Source: Mucilaginibacter sp. PAMC 26640 | GTDB lineage: Bacteria; Bacteroidota; Bacteroidia; Sphingobacteriales; Sphingobacteriaceae | Assembly (NCBI GenBank): GCA_001596135.1 | Contig: CP014773.1 | Location: 3,224,001-3,288,000, forward strand | Length of the DNA: 64,000 nucleotides | Reading direction: 5' to 3' | Shown here: positions 8,727 to 17,882 of the stretch, piece after piece | How the letters are laid out: each line of letters starts with the position of its first letter | How positions within the stretch are numbered: the first letter of the stretch is position 1 | Notes under the pieces: generated by a model | Seen by the model: the letters and a program-made list of their open reading frames with translations, nothing else | What the model was told of the DNA's origin: nothing | Database searches by the model: none | Translations under genes and position numbers: made by a program

Positions 8727-9608
8727 ATGTTATTAAATACAAAATCAGGCTTTCTGCTGATAGTTATATCTTTAATATTTTCGTTGGGTATTGATGCTCA
8801 GGATCTAAAGCACCTGAGGGGCTTTATGCAGGCCGGTCCGACTCCTGTTAATGCTATTCCTTATGGCAACAATCCGAAGGCTGGCCACTACCTGAATACC
8901 GGCAACGCACGGATTTACTATGAAGTGTATGGCAAGGGTAAGCCCTTTGTTATTCTACATGGTGGAGTTTTCGGGTCTACTTATGAAATGGGAAGATTCA
9001 TTGATAGTCTTTCCAAAAACTATCAGGTCATAGCGGTCTCTACCCGGGGCCATGGCAAATCAGAAATGGGAACTACAGAACCTACCTATGAGCAAAAGGC
9101 CAATGACGTAAACGCTATTGTAAGCACCGTGACCAAAGACAGTGCGATAGTTTTAGGGTTCAGTGATGGTGGTTATACAGGTTATTATTTTGCCGGTCTT
9201 TACCCCGAAAAGGTAAAGAAACTGATCACCATCGGCGCAGGAGAATGGCTAAAGGGATCGCGGTCATTTAACATCACCCGCAAAGATGCGTTTTCACTGG
9301 ATAGTTTGTATTGGAAACAGCAGCTTGCCTTAAGTCCCCATCCGGAAAAATTTGATGAGTGGCTGGTGTCGATCAATCAATATTACAATACAGTCAATGT
9401 CAGTAAAGAAGTGTTTGGTAAAGTTCGTTGCCCGGTATTGCTGATGGCAGGTGAGCTTGATCAGAATGCAGTGCTGAAAACAGTAATCGCAGCATACTAC
9501 ATGTTTCCGAAAGTACAGTTGGCTATTATACCCAATGCCCCACATCCGGCATTCCTGGTCAATTTTCCGGCAGTTTGGGCAGATATAGTTCCTTTTATGC
9601 GGCAATAA
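8727..9608 (+). CDS. exported alpha/beta hydrolase
   Basis: 293 residues: a signal peptide (cleavage after about GIDAQ), an oxyanion-region motif ILHGGVFG, the nucleophile elbow VLGFSDGGYTG, a candidate acid in AGELDQNA and a candidate catalytic His in IPNAPHPAF. These are the parts of a serine alpha/beta hydrolase; family relatives include esterases, epoxide hydrolases and haloperoxidase-like proteins, and the substrate is not evident. The gene follows the exported PPC-domain gene by 46 bp and precedes an NTF2-like gene by 35 bp, so the three may form an operon. Confidence 0.85.
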   Translation: MLLNTKSGFLLIVISLIFSLGIDAQDLKHLRGFMQAGPTPVNAIPYGNNPKAGHYLNTGNARIYYEVYGKGKPFVILHGGVFGSTYEMGRFIDSLSKNYQVIAVSTRGHGKSEMGTTEPTYEQKANDVNAIVSTVTKDSAIVLGFSDGGYTGYYFAGLYPEKVKKLITIGAGEWLKGSRSFNITRKDAFSLDSLYWKQQLALSPHPEKFDEWLVSINQYYNTVNVSKEVFGKVRCPVLLMAGELDQNAVLKTVIAAYYMFPKVQLAIIPNAPHPAFLVNFPAVWADIVPFMRQ

Positions 9609-9643
9609 CTGAATTAAGCACTATTTAAATTTAAAAGATTGAT

Positions 9644-10030
9644 ATGAGCACTAGAAATGAAAAATTGTCCGCAGAGCAAGTATTACACGGCTATGCGGAA
9701 GTATTGAACAAAGCTAATATCGCGTCAATTTCATCCTTTTACGCTTCGGATGGCTTATTTATGCCTGACGGTTTCAAGACGCTATCAAAAAAAGAGCTGG
9801 ATGCGGTAAGCGGCAAATTTTTGAAGGACGGAAATTTTAAGATCAACTACGACATCAAAAATATTAACGTCGAAAATGAATTTGCATTTATTGATGCCAC
9901 CGCCAGGACTACAACCATCGGCCGCGGCGGAGAAGCAGCAAGTAAGAACAGCCGGGACTTTTTCGTGTTAAGAAAAGACGGTGCAGATTGGAAGATCTAC
10001 CGGTACCTGTTCAACAAAGTACAGGATTAA
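9644..10030 (+). CDS. SnoaL/NTF2-like protein (DUF4440/SgcJ type)
   Basis: 128 residues predicted to form the NTF2 cone fold: an N-terminal helix (AEQVLHGYAEVLNKANI), a strand pair around YASDGLFMPDG, and a C-terminal sheet ending DWKIYRYLFN. The family includes small enzymes and ligand-binding proteins of SgcJ/EcaC or SnoaL-like type, with weak sequence clues to substrate. No signal peptide is present. It lies 16 bp before the MDR oxidoreductase gene and is probably co-transcribed with it. Confidence 0.75.
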   Translation: MSTRNEKLSAEQVLHGYAEVLNKANIASISSFYASDGLFMPDGFKTLSKKELDAVSGKFLKDGNFKINYDIKNINVENEFAFIDATARTTTIGRGGEAASKNSRDFFVLRKDGADWKIYRYLFNKVQD

Positions 10031-10046
10031 TAATCGCTGATAAGCC

Positions 10047-11024
10047 ATGCATAACATGAGAGCAGCATTGATTTATGAGCCGGGAGGTCCCGAAAATTTT
10101 ATTTTGGAGGAGATCCATATACCAAGGCCGAAAGATGGTTGGGTATTGATTAAAGTTAAAGCTTTTGGCCTCAACAGGTCGGAACTGATGACCCGGAAGG
10201 GTTACTCTCCTGACGTCGTTTTTCCGCGGGTGCTCGGTATCGAATGTGTTGGCGAAGTGGCTGATGATCCTTCCGGAGCGTTTAAACCGGGACAAAAAGT
10301 AGCCGCCTTTATGGGTGGTATGGGAAGAAATTTCAACGGCAGCTATGCGGAGTATGCCTTATTACCTAATTTCCTGCTTACTTCCTTTGAAAGCCAACTT
10401 TCCTGGGAGCAATTGGGTGCCATGCCCGAAATGTTTCAAACAGTATATGGTTCATTGCATTTGTCCCTGAAGATTCAGCCGGGAGAAACGATCCTGCTCC
10501 GTGGCGGTACATCTTCTATAGGTATGCTGGCAACGCAACTTGCTAAGAACAGCGGCCTGACGGTAATCGCGACTACACGGAACCCGGACAAAAAGCAAAC
10601 ACTGCTGAAAAACGGCGCAGAGCAGGTTTTGATCGATGATGGTAATCTGACCGCTCAAATAAACGCCCTCTTTCCTGAGGGTGTAAATAAAGTATTGGAA
10701 TTGGTAGGTACTTCGACGCTTAAAGACTCCCTCAGCTGCGCTGCTCCTGGTGGTCTTGTGTGTATGACGGGAATGTTGGCAGAGCAATGGTCATTTAACG
10801 AATTCGCCCCAATGGAATACATCCCCGCTACCGTCGGCCTGACCGTTTATGACAGCGGACAGATCCGAGTTGATGCACAAAGCTTCCAGCAGTTTATTAA
10901 TGATGTTGAAGCGGAAAACGTCAAACTTCCAATTGGGCGCACATTTCATCTTTCTGAAATAGCAGCTGCACACCAGTTAATGGATAGTAATGCCGCTGGG
11001 GGCAAAATCGTCATGCTCACTTAA
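10047..11024 (+). CDS. MDR-family quinone oxidoreductase / zinc-less alcohol dehydrogenase
   Basis: 325 residues of the medium-chain dehydrogenase/reductase family. The N-terminal GroES-like domain (KAFGLNRSELMTRKG, RVLGIECVGEV) lacks the structural-zinc cysteine cluster, and the Rossmann domain carries the nucleotide loop RGGTSSIGMLATQLA, as in NADPH:quinone reductases. A second ATG at 10056 is an equally possible start. No specific substrate can be named. Confidence 0.85.
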   Translation: MHNMRAALIYEPGGPENFILEEIHIPRPKDGWVLIKVKAFGLNRSELMTRKGYSPDVVFPRVLGIECVGEVADDPSGAFKPGQKVAAFMGGMGRNFNGSYAEYALLPNFLLTSFESQLSWEQLGAMPEMFQTVYGSLHLSLKIQPGETILLRGGTSSIGMLATQLAKNSGLTVIATTRNPDKKQTLLKNGAEQVLIDDGNLTAQINALFPEGVNKVLELVGTSTLKDSLSCAAPGGLVCMTGMLAEQWSFNEFAPMEYIPATVGLTVYDSGQIRVDAQSFQQFINDVEAENVKLPIGRTFHLSEIAAAHQLMDSNAAGGKIVMLT

Positions 11025-11119
11025 AGTTTAATTAGTCAATTTAATAATACGCCCAACCAACGGCCGCTCAGAAGATCAGGTTGTTAAAAGCATCTACGCA
11101 CATTTTTAATAAAAAATCT

Positions 11120-11821
11120 ATGAAAAGAATCCATCAAATAATTCTGCTTATTAATTTATGCACGATTGCTGCCTGTAAGCAAAAACTTACTTTAAAAGAT
11201 CAGTCATTCGAATTGGTGAACGTCACCGGGTCTGTCATTAAACTTAATGGCGAGGAAGTACTGAAGGTTGAAAGGGATTTAAAGACATTGCCTTTTGATA
11301 TCAAACACTTAGGCGCTACGGTTAATGGGCCTTTGTACGCAAAATTGAAGAATTCAAATTTTGAAAACGGAACTATAGAGGTAAAAGTATTGAGCCGGAT
11401 ACAAAAGAACACGCCCTATCCGGACTCCTGGGGCTTTATCGGCCTTGCCTTTAGGATTAACGACGACAATTCGGCATTTGAATCGATGTATCTACGGCCT
11501 AAAGTTGGCCGCTCGTCTAATGCATTTGTAAGAAGTCAGGCGGTTCAGTATTATTCCTATCCGGATTATAAAATGGACAAGATAAACAGTACACCTGGTG
11601 GGCCTTTTGAAACAAGTGCCGATATTGGCCTCAACGAATGGATAACACTAAGGATAGAGGTGAAAGATCAACAGGCAACGCTTTATATAAATGATAAAAA
11701 AGAACCCGCCCTTACCATAAAAAACATGAAAGGCAACTTAAAATCTGGCGCAATTGGTTTGTGGGTTGATATAGGAACAGAAGGATATTTTAAAGATTTG
11801 AAGGTTACAAATAGACCCTGA
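11120..11821 (+). CDS. lipoprotein with a DUF1080/LamG-like jelly-roll domain
   Basis: About 233 residues. The ATG at 11120 starts a lipoprotein signal with a lipobox-like TIAAC (acylated Cys 19), so the protein is probably anchored in an envelope membrane. The rest reads as a concanavalin-like jelly roll (GFIGLAFRINDDN, LRIEVKDQQATLYIND) of the kind found in DUF1080 / 3-keto-disaccharide-hydrolase-like proteins, but short and without clear catalytic residues. Upstream in-frame codons (from 11081) lack signal features. It stands alone between the MDR gene and a 260 bp intergenic gap. Confidence 0.7.
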   Translation: MKRIHQIILLINLCTIAACKQKLTLKDQSFELVNVTGSVIKLNGEEVLKVERDLKTLPFDIKHLGATVNGPLYAKLKNSNFENGTIEVKVLSRIQKNTPYPDSWGFIGLAFRINDDNSAFESMYLRPKVGRSSNAFVRSQAVQYYSYPDYKMDKINSTPGGPFETSADIGLNEWITLRIEVKDQQATLYINDKKEPALTIKNMKGNLKSGAIGLWVDIGTEGYFKDLKVTNRP

Positions 11822-12081
11822 ACGGTTGATATTCCTACAGTCAGTCATCTACCAAACTTGACTTTAAAGTTAATCTTCAACAACCGAAAGTGTTGAGTTG
11901 ATTTTTGTTTACACTTTAATGGGTTATGGATTTTGAAAAAATCATAGTGCCGGGTATAACTTATCAGTATTACCTGAATTCGAAAAGATGATTTGCGTAG
12001 TCCAGCTGGAAGGAAGTTTTAAATTTTAACACAATCTCACTTAAAAGTTAAGCAGAGATCATTCATATATAATTTAATCAA

Positions 12082-12756
12082 ATGAATAATTCAATTAAAA
12101 AAGTGCTGGTTACCGGCGCAAGCAACGGTATCGGTTTTGAGCTGACAAAAAAATTACTGGCCGAAGGAGCGGAAGTAATCGCTGTAACGCGTTCAGGTAA
12201 AGTCGGCGATTATACACATGATCATCTTACGGTTTTCCAGGGCGACATCAGTAATAAAGAAAGCATTAATAAAGTTGCCCAACAGATCGAAGAAGCAGGA
12301 ATCAAATTAGATGTACTGGTGAATAACGCGGGCGTTGGTTTAGATTTAGGCGATGAAGTGCCTACAGCTGATTTACTTAATGCAACTTTTGCCACGAATA
12401 CCACAGGCACGGTGTTGTTCACCGAAGCATTATTAAACAGTTTGAACGATGGCGGACAGGTGGTATTTTTATCGACAGCAATGGCTTTGCTGCGTAACCT
12501 TGCGCCGAACGCACCGGGTTACCGCATGTCGAAAGCAGCCATTAATGTCTATGCCGTAATGCTGAGCCAAAGGCTTGCCGAAAGAAATATCAGGGTAACA
12601 CCATTGCACCCGGGATGGGTACAGACCAGGATGGGCGGCGATACCGCACCCATTACTATTGAAAAATCAGTTAACGGTATTTTTAAAGCCATTACCGAAA
12701 ATACAGAAACCGGTAAATTCTGGAATATTGAGTTAGGCGGATTAGAAGATTACTAA
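12082..12756 (+). CDS. short-chain dehydrogenase/reductase
   Basis: 224 residues of the SDR family. It shows the cofactor loop TGASNGIG, the NNAGVG motif, and the YxxxK catalytic pair in YRMSKAAINVYAV, followed by HPGWVQT. The short length and PGWVxTxMGG ending resemble the C-factor / carbonyl-reductase-like SDR group. The substrate is unknown. It has its own upstream gap of 260 bp, with nothing clear except AT-rich sequence, and is followed by a hairpin terminator. Confidence 0.85.
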   Translation: MNNSIKKVLVTGASNGIGFELTKKLLAEGAEVIAVTRSGKVGDYTHDHLTVFQGDISNKESINKVAQQIEEAGIKLDVLVNNAGVGLDLGDEVPTADLLNATFATNTTGTVLFTEALLNSLNDGGQVVFLSTAMALLRNLAPNAPGYRMSKAAINVYAVMLSQRLAERNIRVTPLHPGWVQTRMGGDTAPITIEKSVNGIFKAITENTETGKFWNIELGGLEDY

Positions 12757-12857
12757 TCTTCTGTTAACTCTTCTTTTGCTACCGATTCACTTTTGGTAAG
12801 TAAGTAAACTCCCGAAGCTTGCCGATACGACATTTACAAAAAATTAACGGTTCAAAC

Positions 12858-12881
12858 AAGGCGGTCAGATTTGACCGCCTT
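12858..12881. terminator. hairpin terminator after the SDR gene
   Basis: A 10 bp perfect stem (AAGGCGGTCA with TGACCGCCTT) and a GATT loop, followed by ATTAATAAA. It lies about 100 bp past the stop of the SDR gene and before the response regulator. There is only a weak T tract. Confidence 0.6.
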
Positions 12882-12990
12882 ATTAATAAACTTGAAATCG
12901 TGTATAAAAGTTATGGGCTAGGCATCGTGACAATGTCGTTATCTCTCCATGATTTATTGTTATATTTAACCTTTAATCCTGATTTTATCT

Positions 12991-13371
12991 ATGTCCCTGA
13001 AAAAAGTATTGTTTATCGATGATGATGAGGATTTACTTTCTTTAGTTGCATTATTATTAAAAGAGGAGAACATTGAGGTAATATCAACGACTGCTTCCTT
13101 ATCGGTTGCTGAAATATCAGCTATAAATCCGGATCTTATCCTACTCGATGAATGGCTTAGGGATAAAAATGGAAGTGAAATTTGCAAAGCCTTGAAAAAT
13201 ACACCGGGTTGCAGCAAAATCCCTGTGATATTATTTTCCGCTGTTAACAATCTTTCTACCATTGCAAAGCAGTGCGCTGCAGATGCGTTCATTGAAAAGC
13301 CTTTTGACATCGATAAATTGGTATCGATCGTAAATGCACTGATCTGCGTCGAGCTTACCACAAAAATCTAA
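12991..13371 (+). CDS. single-domain response regulator
   Basis: 126 residues forming one receiver domain: an acidic pocket in LFIDDDEDLL, the phospho-acceptor Asp in DLILLDEWL, a switch Ser in VILFSAVN and the conserved Lys in FIEKPFD. No output domain follows, so it would act by binding a partner or as a phosphorelay intermediate. No histidine kinase is adjacent. The genes on both sides are SDR enzymes, which gives no clue to the signal. Confidence 0.85.
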   Translation: MSLKKVLFIDDDEDLLSLVALLLKEENIEVISTTASLSVAEISAINPDLILLDEWLRDKNGSEICKALKNTPGCSKIPVILFSAVNNLSTIAKQCAADAFIEKPFDIDKLVSIVNALICVELTTKI

Positions 13372-13439
13372 CAGCACGTAACAAACGACTGGATTTCGCT
13401 TACTAAATGGGATTCCCGATTTGATAAATTTACCTATTA

Positions 13440-13475
13440 CCAAAGGGGCAGATGATTCATGATCTGCCCCTTTGG
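13440..13475. terminator. strong bidirectional hairpin terminator
   Basis: A 14 bp perfect stem (CCAAAGGGGCAGAT with ATCTGCCCCTTTGG) and an 8 nt loop lie between the convergent response-regulator gene and the minus-strand SDR gene, so the hairpin can serve both. Confidence 0.75.
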
Positions 13476-13489
13476 TTAGATACAAAACA

Positions 13490-14269
13490 TTACATCGTAA
13501 TGCCGCCATCCACGGCAATAGCCTGGCCGGTAATTCTTGGTGATCTGGCGATAAAGACAACCGCTTCCGCGATATCTTCCGGTGTTTGGTCAACCCCCTG
13601 GGGAATGATTGCTTTCTTATTCCTTTCCCACGATTGCTCTTCAGTCTCCCCTTCCAGCTTCCAGCGGTCAGCTACGCCGCCTTCTCCGCGCCACATGCCT
13701 GTACCAACGATGCCCGGACATATCGCATTGACAGTGATGCCGTCTAGTGCCACTTCTTTTGCAATGCTATTGGTAAATCCAATGACCGCAAATTTGGAGG
13801 CCACGTAATGAGAAAGATGAGCCATACCCATTTTTCCGGCAATGGAAGCCGTATTGATAATGGCGCCGGATTGCTTTGGTTTTAATATTTCAAGTTCTGC
13901 CTTTGTGCACACAAATATACCTTTAGCGTTAACGCCTAATACGCGGTCCCATTCTTCAGGTGTAATTTCTTCGATACTGCCGATACCAACCACGCCGGCA
14001 TTGTTAACCGCGATATCCAGCGTTCCGAATGTTTCCACTACTTCCTTTAGTGCTGCTTTCACCGAGTCATAATTGGTAACATCTACGGTTACGCCTAACA
14101 CGTCAGCACCCTGCTCCTCCAATATTTTAACTGTTCCGGCAACGAATTCCTGCTTAATATCACCAACAACAACTTTAGCGCCTTCTCCGGCGAACGCGGA
14201 AGCGATCGCTTTTCCAATTCCACCACCAGCTCCGGTGATAAAAACTACTTTTTCTTTTAAGTCATTCAT
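13490..14269 (-). CDS. short-chain dehydrogenase (butanediol/glucose dehydrogenase-like)
   Basis: 259 residues of the classical SDR family: cofactor loop TGAGGGIG, Asp in VVGDI at the end of strand 2 (which favours NAD over NADP), NNAGVVG, Ser in NTASIAGKMG, and the catalytic YVASK. It ends AVDGGITM, as in acetoin/2,3-butanediol or 3-oxoacyl reductase-like SDRs. The specific substrate is not evident. It is 48 bp downstream of the NADH dehydrogenase gene and appears to be the last gene of the panB operon. Confidence 0.85.
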   Translation of the reverse strand: MNDLKEKVVFITGAGGGIGKAIASAFAGEGAKVVVGDIKQEFVAGTVKILEEQGADVLGVTVDVTNYDSVKAALKEVVETFGTLDIAVNNAGVVGIGSIEEITPEEWDRVLGVNAKGIFVCTKAELEILKPKQSGAIINTASIAGKMGMAHLSHYVASKFAVIGFTNSIAKEVALDGITVNAICPGIVGTGMWRGEGGVADRWKLEGETEEQSWERNKKAIIPQGVDQTPEDIAEAVVFIARSPRITGQAIAVDGGITM

Positions 14270-14317
14270 AGTACTAAATTTTAAGATGTAAGAAATGAAT
14301 ATGCAACTGATTAAGGC

Positions 14318-15622
14318 TTATTTAGCTTCGGCATTCGGGAGCTCATGTTCTTTAATAGCCGGCCGGACAATCATCCTTAGGTATTGATCCTTCGAAATGT
14401 AAGCTGCGCTCCAGCTGAACAGTGTTTTTATTTTATTCCTGAAATTGACAAGCGAAAGCAAGTGGACGAACAGCCACATCAACCAGGCAAAGAATCCCTG
14501 GAAATGAAGAATTGGTTTAGGAAGATCGGTTACTGCTTTGTTCCTGCCAATTATTGCCATTGATCCTTTATCATAATATCGGAATGGCTTTAAGGGGTGT
14601 CCGGTCAATTCTGCATGAATGTTATAGGCAAGGTTTTTTCCCTGCTGTATGGCTACCTGTGCCAGCTGTGGATGGCCGTTGGGGAAACCTTTATCCAGAG
14701 TTAACAGGCAGCTGTCTCCGATCGCGAAAATGTTGGTTGTGCCTTTTACTCTATTACAAGCGTCCACCAGCAGCCGTTTACCGCGTCCATAAAACTCAGC
14801 CGGTATACCTGCAAAGATCTGGCCGGTTACCCCGGCGGTCCAGATCAAGGTTTTGGTTTCGATCCGTGAACCGTCGCCAAGCAACACACTTTCGCCGTCA
14901 TAGTCTTTTACTAATTGATTTAAGGTAATGATGGCACCCATAGACTCAAGCGATTTTAGCGCATACTCTTGTGATTTTGGGGTCATTGGGGCCAATAGCG
15001 TCGGCAAGCCGTCCAGCACATATATATCAAACGGCAATCCTGCCAGTTCAGGATAATCCTTTTTGAAAACGTTTTGCTTAAGTTCCGAAAGCATTCCTGC
15101 TATTTCTACGCCAGTAGGGCCGCCTCCTGCAATGACGACACTAGTGAGTTTTTTTTGCTCAGTCGGATTGTTGCTAAGTGTAGCCTCTTCGAGTCTGGTA
15201 AGAAGCGTGTTTTTTAACAACAGTGCATCGGCAACGGTTTTCATGGGAAGGGCATGTTTCCGGACGTTTTCGTTTCCGAAAAAATTACTTGCCGTTCCGG
15301 TGGCTAAAATGAGTTTGGAATACCGCAGTTCCCCTGAAGATAAGACCACCAGGTTTTCTTCAGGTTTGATCTCCAGCAGCTCGCCCATTCGGAAGGTGAA
15401 ATTAGGATGATTCCTGAATAATTTCCGGTAAGGGTAGCTGATATTAGAAACGTCTAAAAAGCCTGTCGCTACCTGGTACAGTAGGGGAGGAAAGAAGTTA
15501 TAATTATTTCGGTCTACCAAGGTAATGTGCAAGTCTTTAACTTTGTTCAAAAGGTTTTGAGCGACATTTATTCCGGCGAACCCTCCGCCGATAATGACGA
15601 TATTATTTCCATATGGTGTCAT
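14318..15622 (-). CDS. ndh: type II NADH dehydrogenase (NDH-2)
   Basis: 434 residues: FAD loop NIVIIGGGFAGINVAQ at the N-terminus, NAD loop VVIAGGGPTGVEIAG in the middle, and the later FAD-contacting FAIGDSCLL segment. The C-terminal part (FFAWLMWLFVHLLSLVNF) gives the amphipathic/membrane-binding region of NDH-2. The enzyme passes electrons from NADH to quinone on the inner face of the membrane without pumping protons. It is the third gene of the panB / PanD-like / ndh / SDR run, 12 bp after the PanD-like gene. The link between a pantothenate gene and NDH-2 is unexplained. Confidence 0.85.
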   Translation of the reverse strand: MTPYGNNIVIIGGGFAGINVAQNLLNKVKDLHITLVDRNNYNFFPPLLYQVATGFLDVSNISYPYRKLFRNHPNFTFRMGELLEIKPEENLVVLSSGELRYSKLILATGTASNFFGNENVRKHALPMKTVADALLLKNTLLTRLEEATLSNNPTEQKKLTSVVIAGGGPTGVEIAGMLSELKQNVFKKDYPELAGLPFDIYVLDGLPTLLAPMTPKSQEYALKSLESMGAIITLNQLVKDYDGESVLLGDGSRIETKTLIWTAGVTGQIFAGIPAEFYGRGKRLLVDACNRVKGTTNIFAIGDSCLLTLDKGFPNGHPQLAQVAIQQGKNLAYNIHAELTGHPLKPFRYYDKGSMAIIGRNKAVTDLPKPILHFQGFFAWLMWLFVHLLSLVNFRNKIKTLFSWSAAYISKDQYLRMIVRPAIKEHELPNAEAK

Positions 15623-15634
15623 GATATTTTTAAA

Positions 15635-15994
15635 TTAAAGCTGTGTTTTAGCTGGTTTTTTAATTGGGACAATGATGACAGGGAAACCTGCGGGTATTTG
15701 ACCGGAAAGGCATCTGGCATAACTTGTTATATTAATATGATCGCCGGCACGAACAAGTCTGGTTGCCGGGCCGGAAACAAAACATGTCTGGCTGCCAATA
15801 CGTGCCTTAAGCGCGTAAGTGTCGAACCTTGCGCCGTTTGAATGATTACAGATCAGCACTTTTTCGTTCTCCAGAATGAGTGCCTTTTCTAAAATGGCCT
15901 CGTCAAGCAGCAAATAATCTTCTCCATCAGGATACACCCTGATGACCGGCATGTCTTGTATTTCAGATTTGAGGAATAATGACGTAAGCTCCAT
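15635..15994 (-). CDS. PanD-like protein lacking the self-cleavage Gly-Ser (probable pseudoenzyme)
   Basis: 119 residues that align over most of their length with aspartate 1-decarboxylase (PanD), including the hallmark ILENEKVLICNHSNGARFDTYA. PanD enzymes cut themselves at Gly24-Ser25 to make the pyruvoyl cofactor. Here the aligned residues, counted back from ILENE without gaps, are Asp26-Tyr27 (in DGEDYLLLDEA), and there is no Ser, Thr or Cys anywhere between residues 11 and 48, so no shifted alignment rescues the site. The lysine equal to E. coli Lys9 is Glu11. Arg56, Thr59 and Tyr60, equal to Arg54, Thr57 and Tyr58, remain. The frame is open, the start ATG at 15994 is 10 bp after panB, and the C-terminus carries about 25 extra residues. 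It is unlikely to decarboxylate aspartate; a binding or regulatory role is inferred. Confidence 0.75.
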   Translation of the reverse strand: MELTSLFLKSEIQDMPVIRVYPDGEDYLLLDEAILEKALILENEKVLICNHSNGARFDTYALKARIGSQTCFVSGPATRLVRAGDHINITSYARCLSGQIPAGFPVIIVPIKKPAKTQL

Positions 15995-16004
15995 GATATA
16001 TGAG

Positions 16005-16823
16005 TTAATATTGTTCCTTATCACTGGGAAATTTTCGCGACTTGACATCTGAGACATAGGCATTAGTCGCGTTGGTGATCTGGCTATACAGATCCAAATA
16101 TCTGCGCAGGAACCGGGGAGCAAAATCCTTGGAAATGCCTAACAAATCGTGCATCACCAGCACCTGTCCGTCCACATGTTTGCCCGCACCAATGCCGATT
16201 ACAGGTATTTGAAGCGACTCCGCAACTGTTTTTCCAAGGGTTGCCGGAATTTTCTCTAACACGAGAGCAAAACAACCGGCCTCCTGCAATGCCTTTGCAT
16301 TATCTAATAACATATTTGCCTCGTCCTCCTCTTTTGCCCGAACAGCATAGCTTCCAAACTTGTAAATAGATTGAGGGGTCAGCCCCAGGTGTCCCATAAC
16401 TGGGATACCTGCCTGGATCAGCCTGCTAACCGAATCTATAATTTCTTTTCCGCCCTCCAGTTTTAGCGCATGTGCTCCGGCTTCTTTCATCAGTCTTACC
16501 CCTGAACTAAGCGCTTGCTTACTGTCGCCCTGATAGGTGCCGAAGGGGAGATCTGTGATGATCATCGCCCTTTTAACCGCTCTTGCTACGCTTTGCGTAT
16601 GGTAAATCATATGGTCAAGGGTGATCGGCAGGGTTGTGTCGTAGCCTGCCATGACATTCGCAGCAGAATCGCCCACCAGCAGCACATCAACTCCTGCCTC
16701 ATCGAATATCCGGGCCATGGAAAAATCGTAAGCGGTGAGCATACAGATTTTCTCATCGTTGGTTTTCATATCCTGCAAAACTTTGCTGGTGATTTTTGGA
16801 AATGCGGTTTGTACGGACATCAT
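16005..16823 (-). CDS. panB: 3-methyl-2-oxobutanoate hydroxymethyltransferase
   Basis: 272 residues, the normal length. PanB transfers a hydroxymethyl group from methylene-tetrahydrofolate to 2-oxoisovalerate, the first step of pantothenate synthesis, in the cytoplasm. It shows [46 protein letters not shown] and IGIGAG, all standard PanB segments. Two adjacent ATGs (16823 and 16820) are possible starts. It is the first gene of a four-gene minus-strand run and divergent from an AraC gene at 17010. panC is not in the window. Confidence 0.92.
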   Translation of the reverse strand: MMSVQTAFPKITSKVLQDMKTNDEKICMLTAYDFSMARIFDEAGVDVLLVGDSAANVMAGYDTTLPITLDHMIYHTQSVARAVKRAMIITDLPFGTYQGDSKQALSSGVRLMKEAGAHALKLEGGKEIIDSVSRLIQAGIPVMGHLGLTPQSIYKFGSYAVRAKEEDEANMLLDNAKALQEAGCFALVLEKIPATLGKTVAESLQIPVIGIGAGKHVDGQVLVMHDLLGISKDFAPRFLRRYLDLYSQITNATNAYVSDVKSRKFPSDKEQY

Positions 16824-17009
16824 TTTTTATAGTTGCCAGCTGTCATGTTAATAACAGCTTATATGGTCAGTGCAATAGTACAGGTCAATTTTTAGCCGTT
16901 TTCGTCGTAATAGCTTCAGAGTTCGTTCAAATGGAGCAAACGGACATATTTTAGGATAAATAGTGGCAAAAAGAAATTTCAGTTATTTTAATATTGTATT
17001 TTCACGCTA

Positions 17010-17882
17010 TTGGAAGAAATCAAAACATTTTCGCTTTCCAGGCATAGCCGCCTTTTTTCTGTTGCAGATAACAGCAAAGAATACTTGTTCATATCCGCGG
17101 CAAGCCATCCTTATCCGGAAGAACCATACCGGGCGGAGAGTTACGCCATGGCTTATCTTACTGAGGGAAGTATTTATCTGCAAGCAGGTCTTAACAGTTT
17201 TGAGATCGAAGCACCCTCTCTTATCACCCTTGGTCCGTCAGTGATCCGCAGTTTCCGTAAAAGAAGTAACCAACTGAGGATGGATATCATTTTTTTTAAA
17301 GACACCTTTTTACTGGAACAATATGCTGACCGGCTTTTCCTTAACAAGTATGATTTTTTTGAAAATAATGATCTCCACGTATTGGCTATTGGGGATGCCT
17401 ATCAGATCAAATTCAGCAAGATCTTTGAGATTATCAAATCAAGCCAAGCTACAGCCAATTATCATCAGGCCGAGATTATACGAAATTATATCTTCGCGTT
17501 GATTTACGAAATCGATGCCTATCACAGACAGCATACAGCGGGAGTTCATTCTTCACTGACCGGCTATACGCTTTTTGCAAAATTCAAACAACTGCTCAAC
17601 CGCAATTACATGCACGAGCGCAAATTGGAGTTTTATGCTAACCATCTGCATGTCCAACCCAAGTCTCTTTCAGCTGCTGTCAAAAAACACACCGGAAAAT
17701 CTGCCGGTAAATGGATCGATGAAACGATTGCGTTGGAAGCTAAAGTGCTCTTACAGAACAAATCGCTTACCGTTTCTCAGATCAGCAACATGTTGAACTT
17801 TTCAGATCAGTCCGTTTTCGGTAAGTTTTTCAGGGCCAACACCGGCCTTTCCCCGGTAGCTTATCGGAAAAGGTTCCTTTAA
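17010..17882 (+). CDS. AraC-family transcriptional regulator
   Basis: 290 residues with an N-terminal cupin-type sensor (LTEGSIYLQAGLNSFEIEAPSLITL) and a C-terminal double helix-turn-helix (VSQISNMLNFSDQSVFGKFFRANTG in outline). It uses a TTG start at 17010; no ATG lies near the natural beginning of the sensor domain. It is divergent from panB with about 190 bp between, so control of the panB run is possible. It also lies upstream of the TetR-controlled efflux operon but is separated from it by 130 bp. Confidence 0.8.
   Translation: MEEIKTFSLSRHSRLFSVADNSKEYLFISAASHPYPEEPYRAESYAMAYLTEGSIYLQAGLNSFEIEAPSLITLGPSVIRSFRKRSNQLRMDIIFFKDTFLLEQYADRLFLNKYDFFENNDLHVLAIGDAYQIKFSKIFEIIKSSQATANYHQAEIIRNYIFALIYEIDAYHRQHTAGVHSSLTGYTLFAKFKQLLNRNYMHERKLEFYANHLHVQPKSLSAAVKKHTGKSAGKWIDETIALEAKVLLQNKSLTVSQISNMLNFSDQSVFGKFFRANTGLSPVAYRKRFL

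Noticed and set aside
12819..13022. Plus-strand frame before the response regulator
   Set aside because: It contains the hairpin terminator at 12858-12881 and runs into the response-regulator start in another frame; composition is not protein-like.
15635..16123. Longer PanD-like reading from 16123
   Set aside because: The first 43 codons overlap panB in another frame and have no PanD similarity; the start at 15994 fits the family and spacing.
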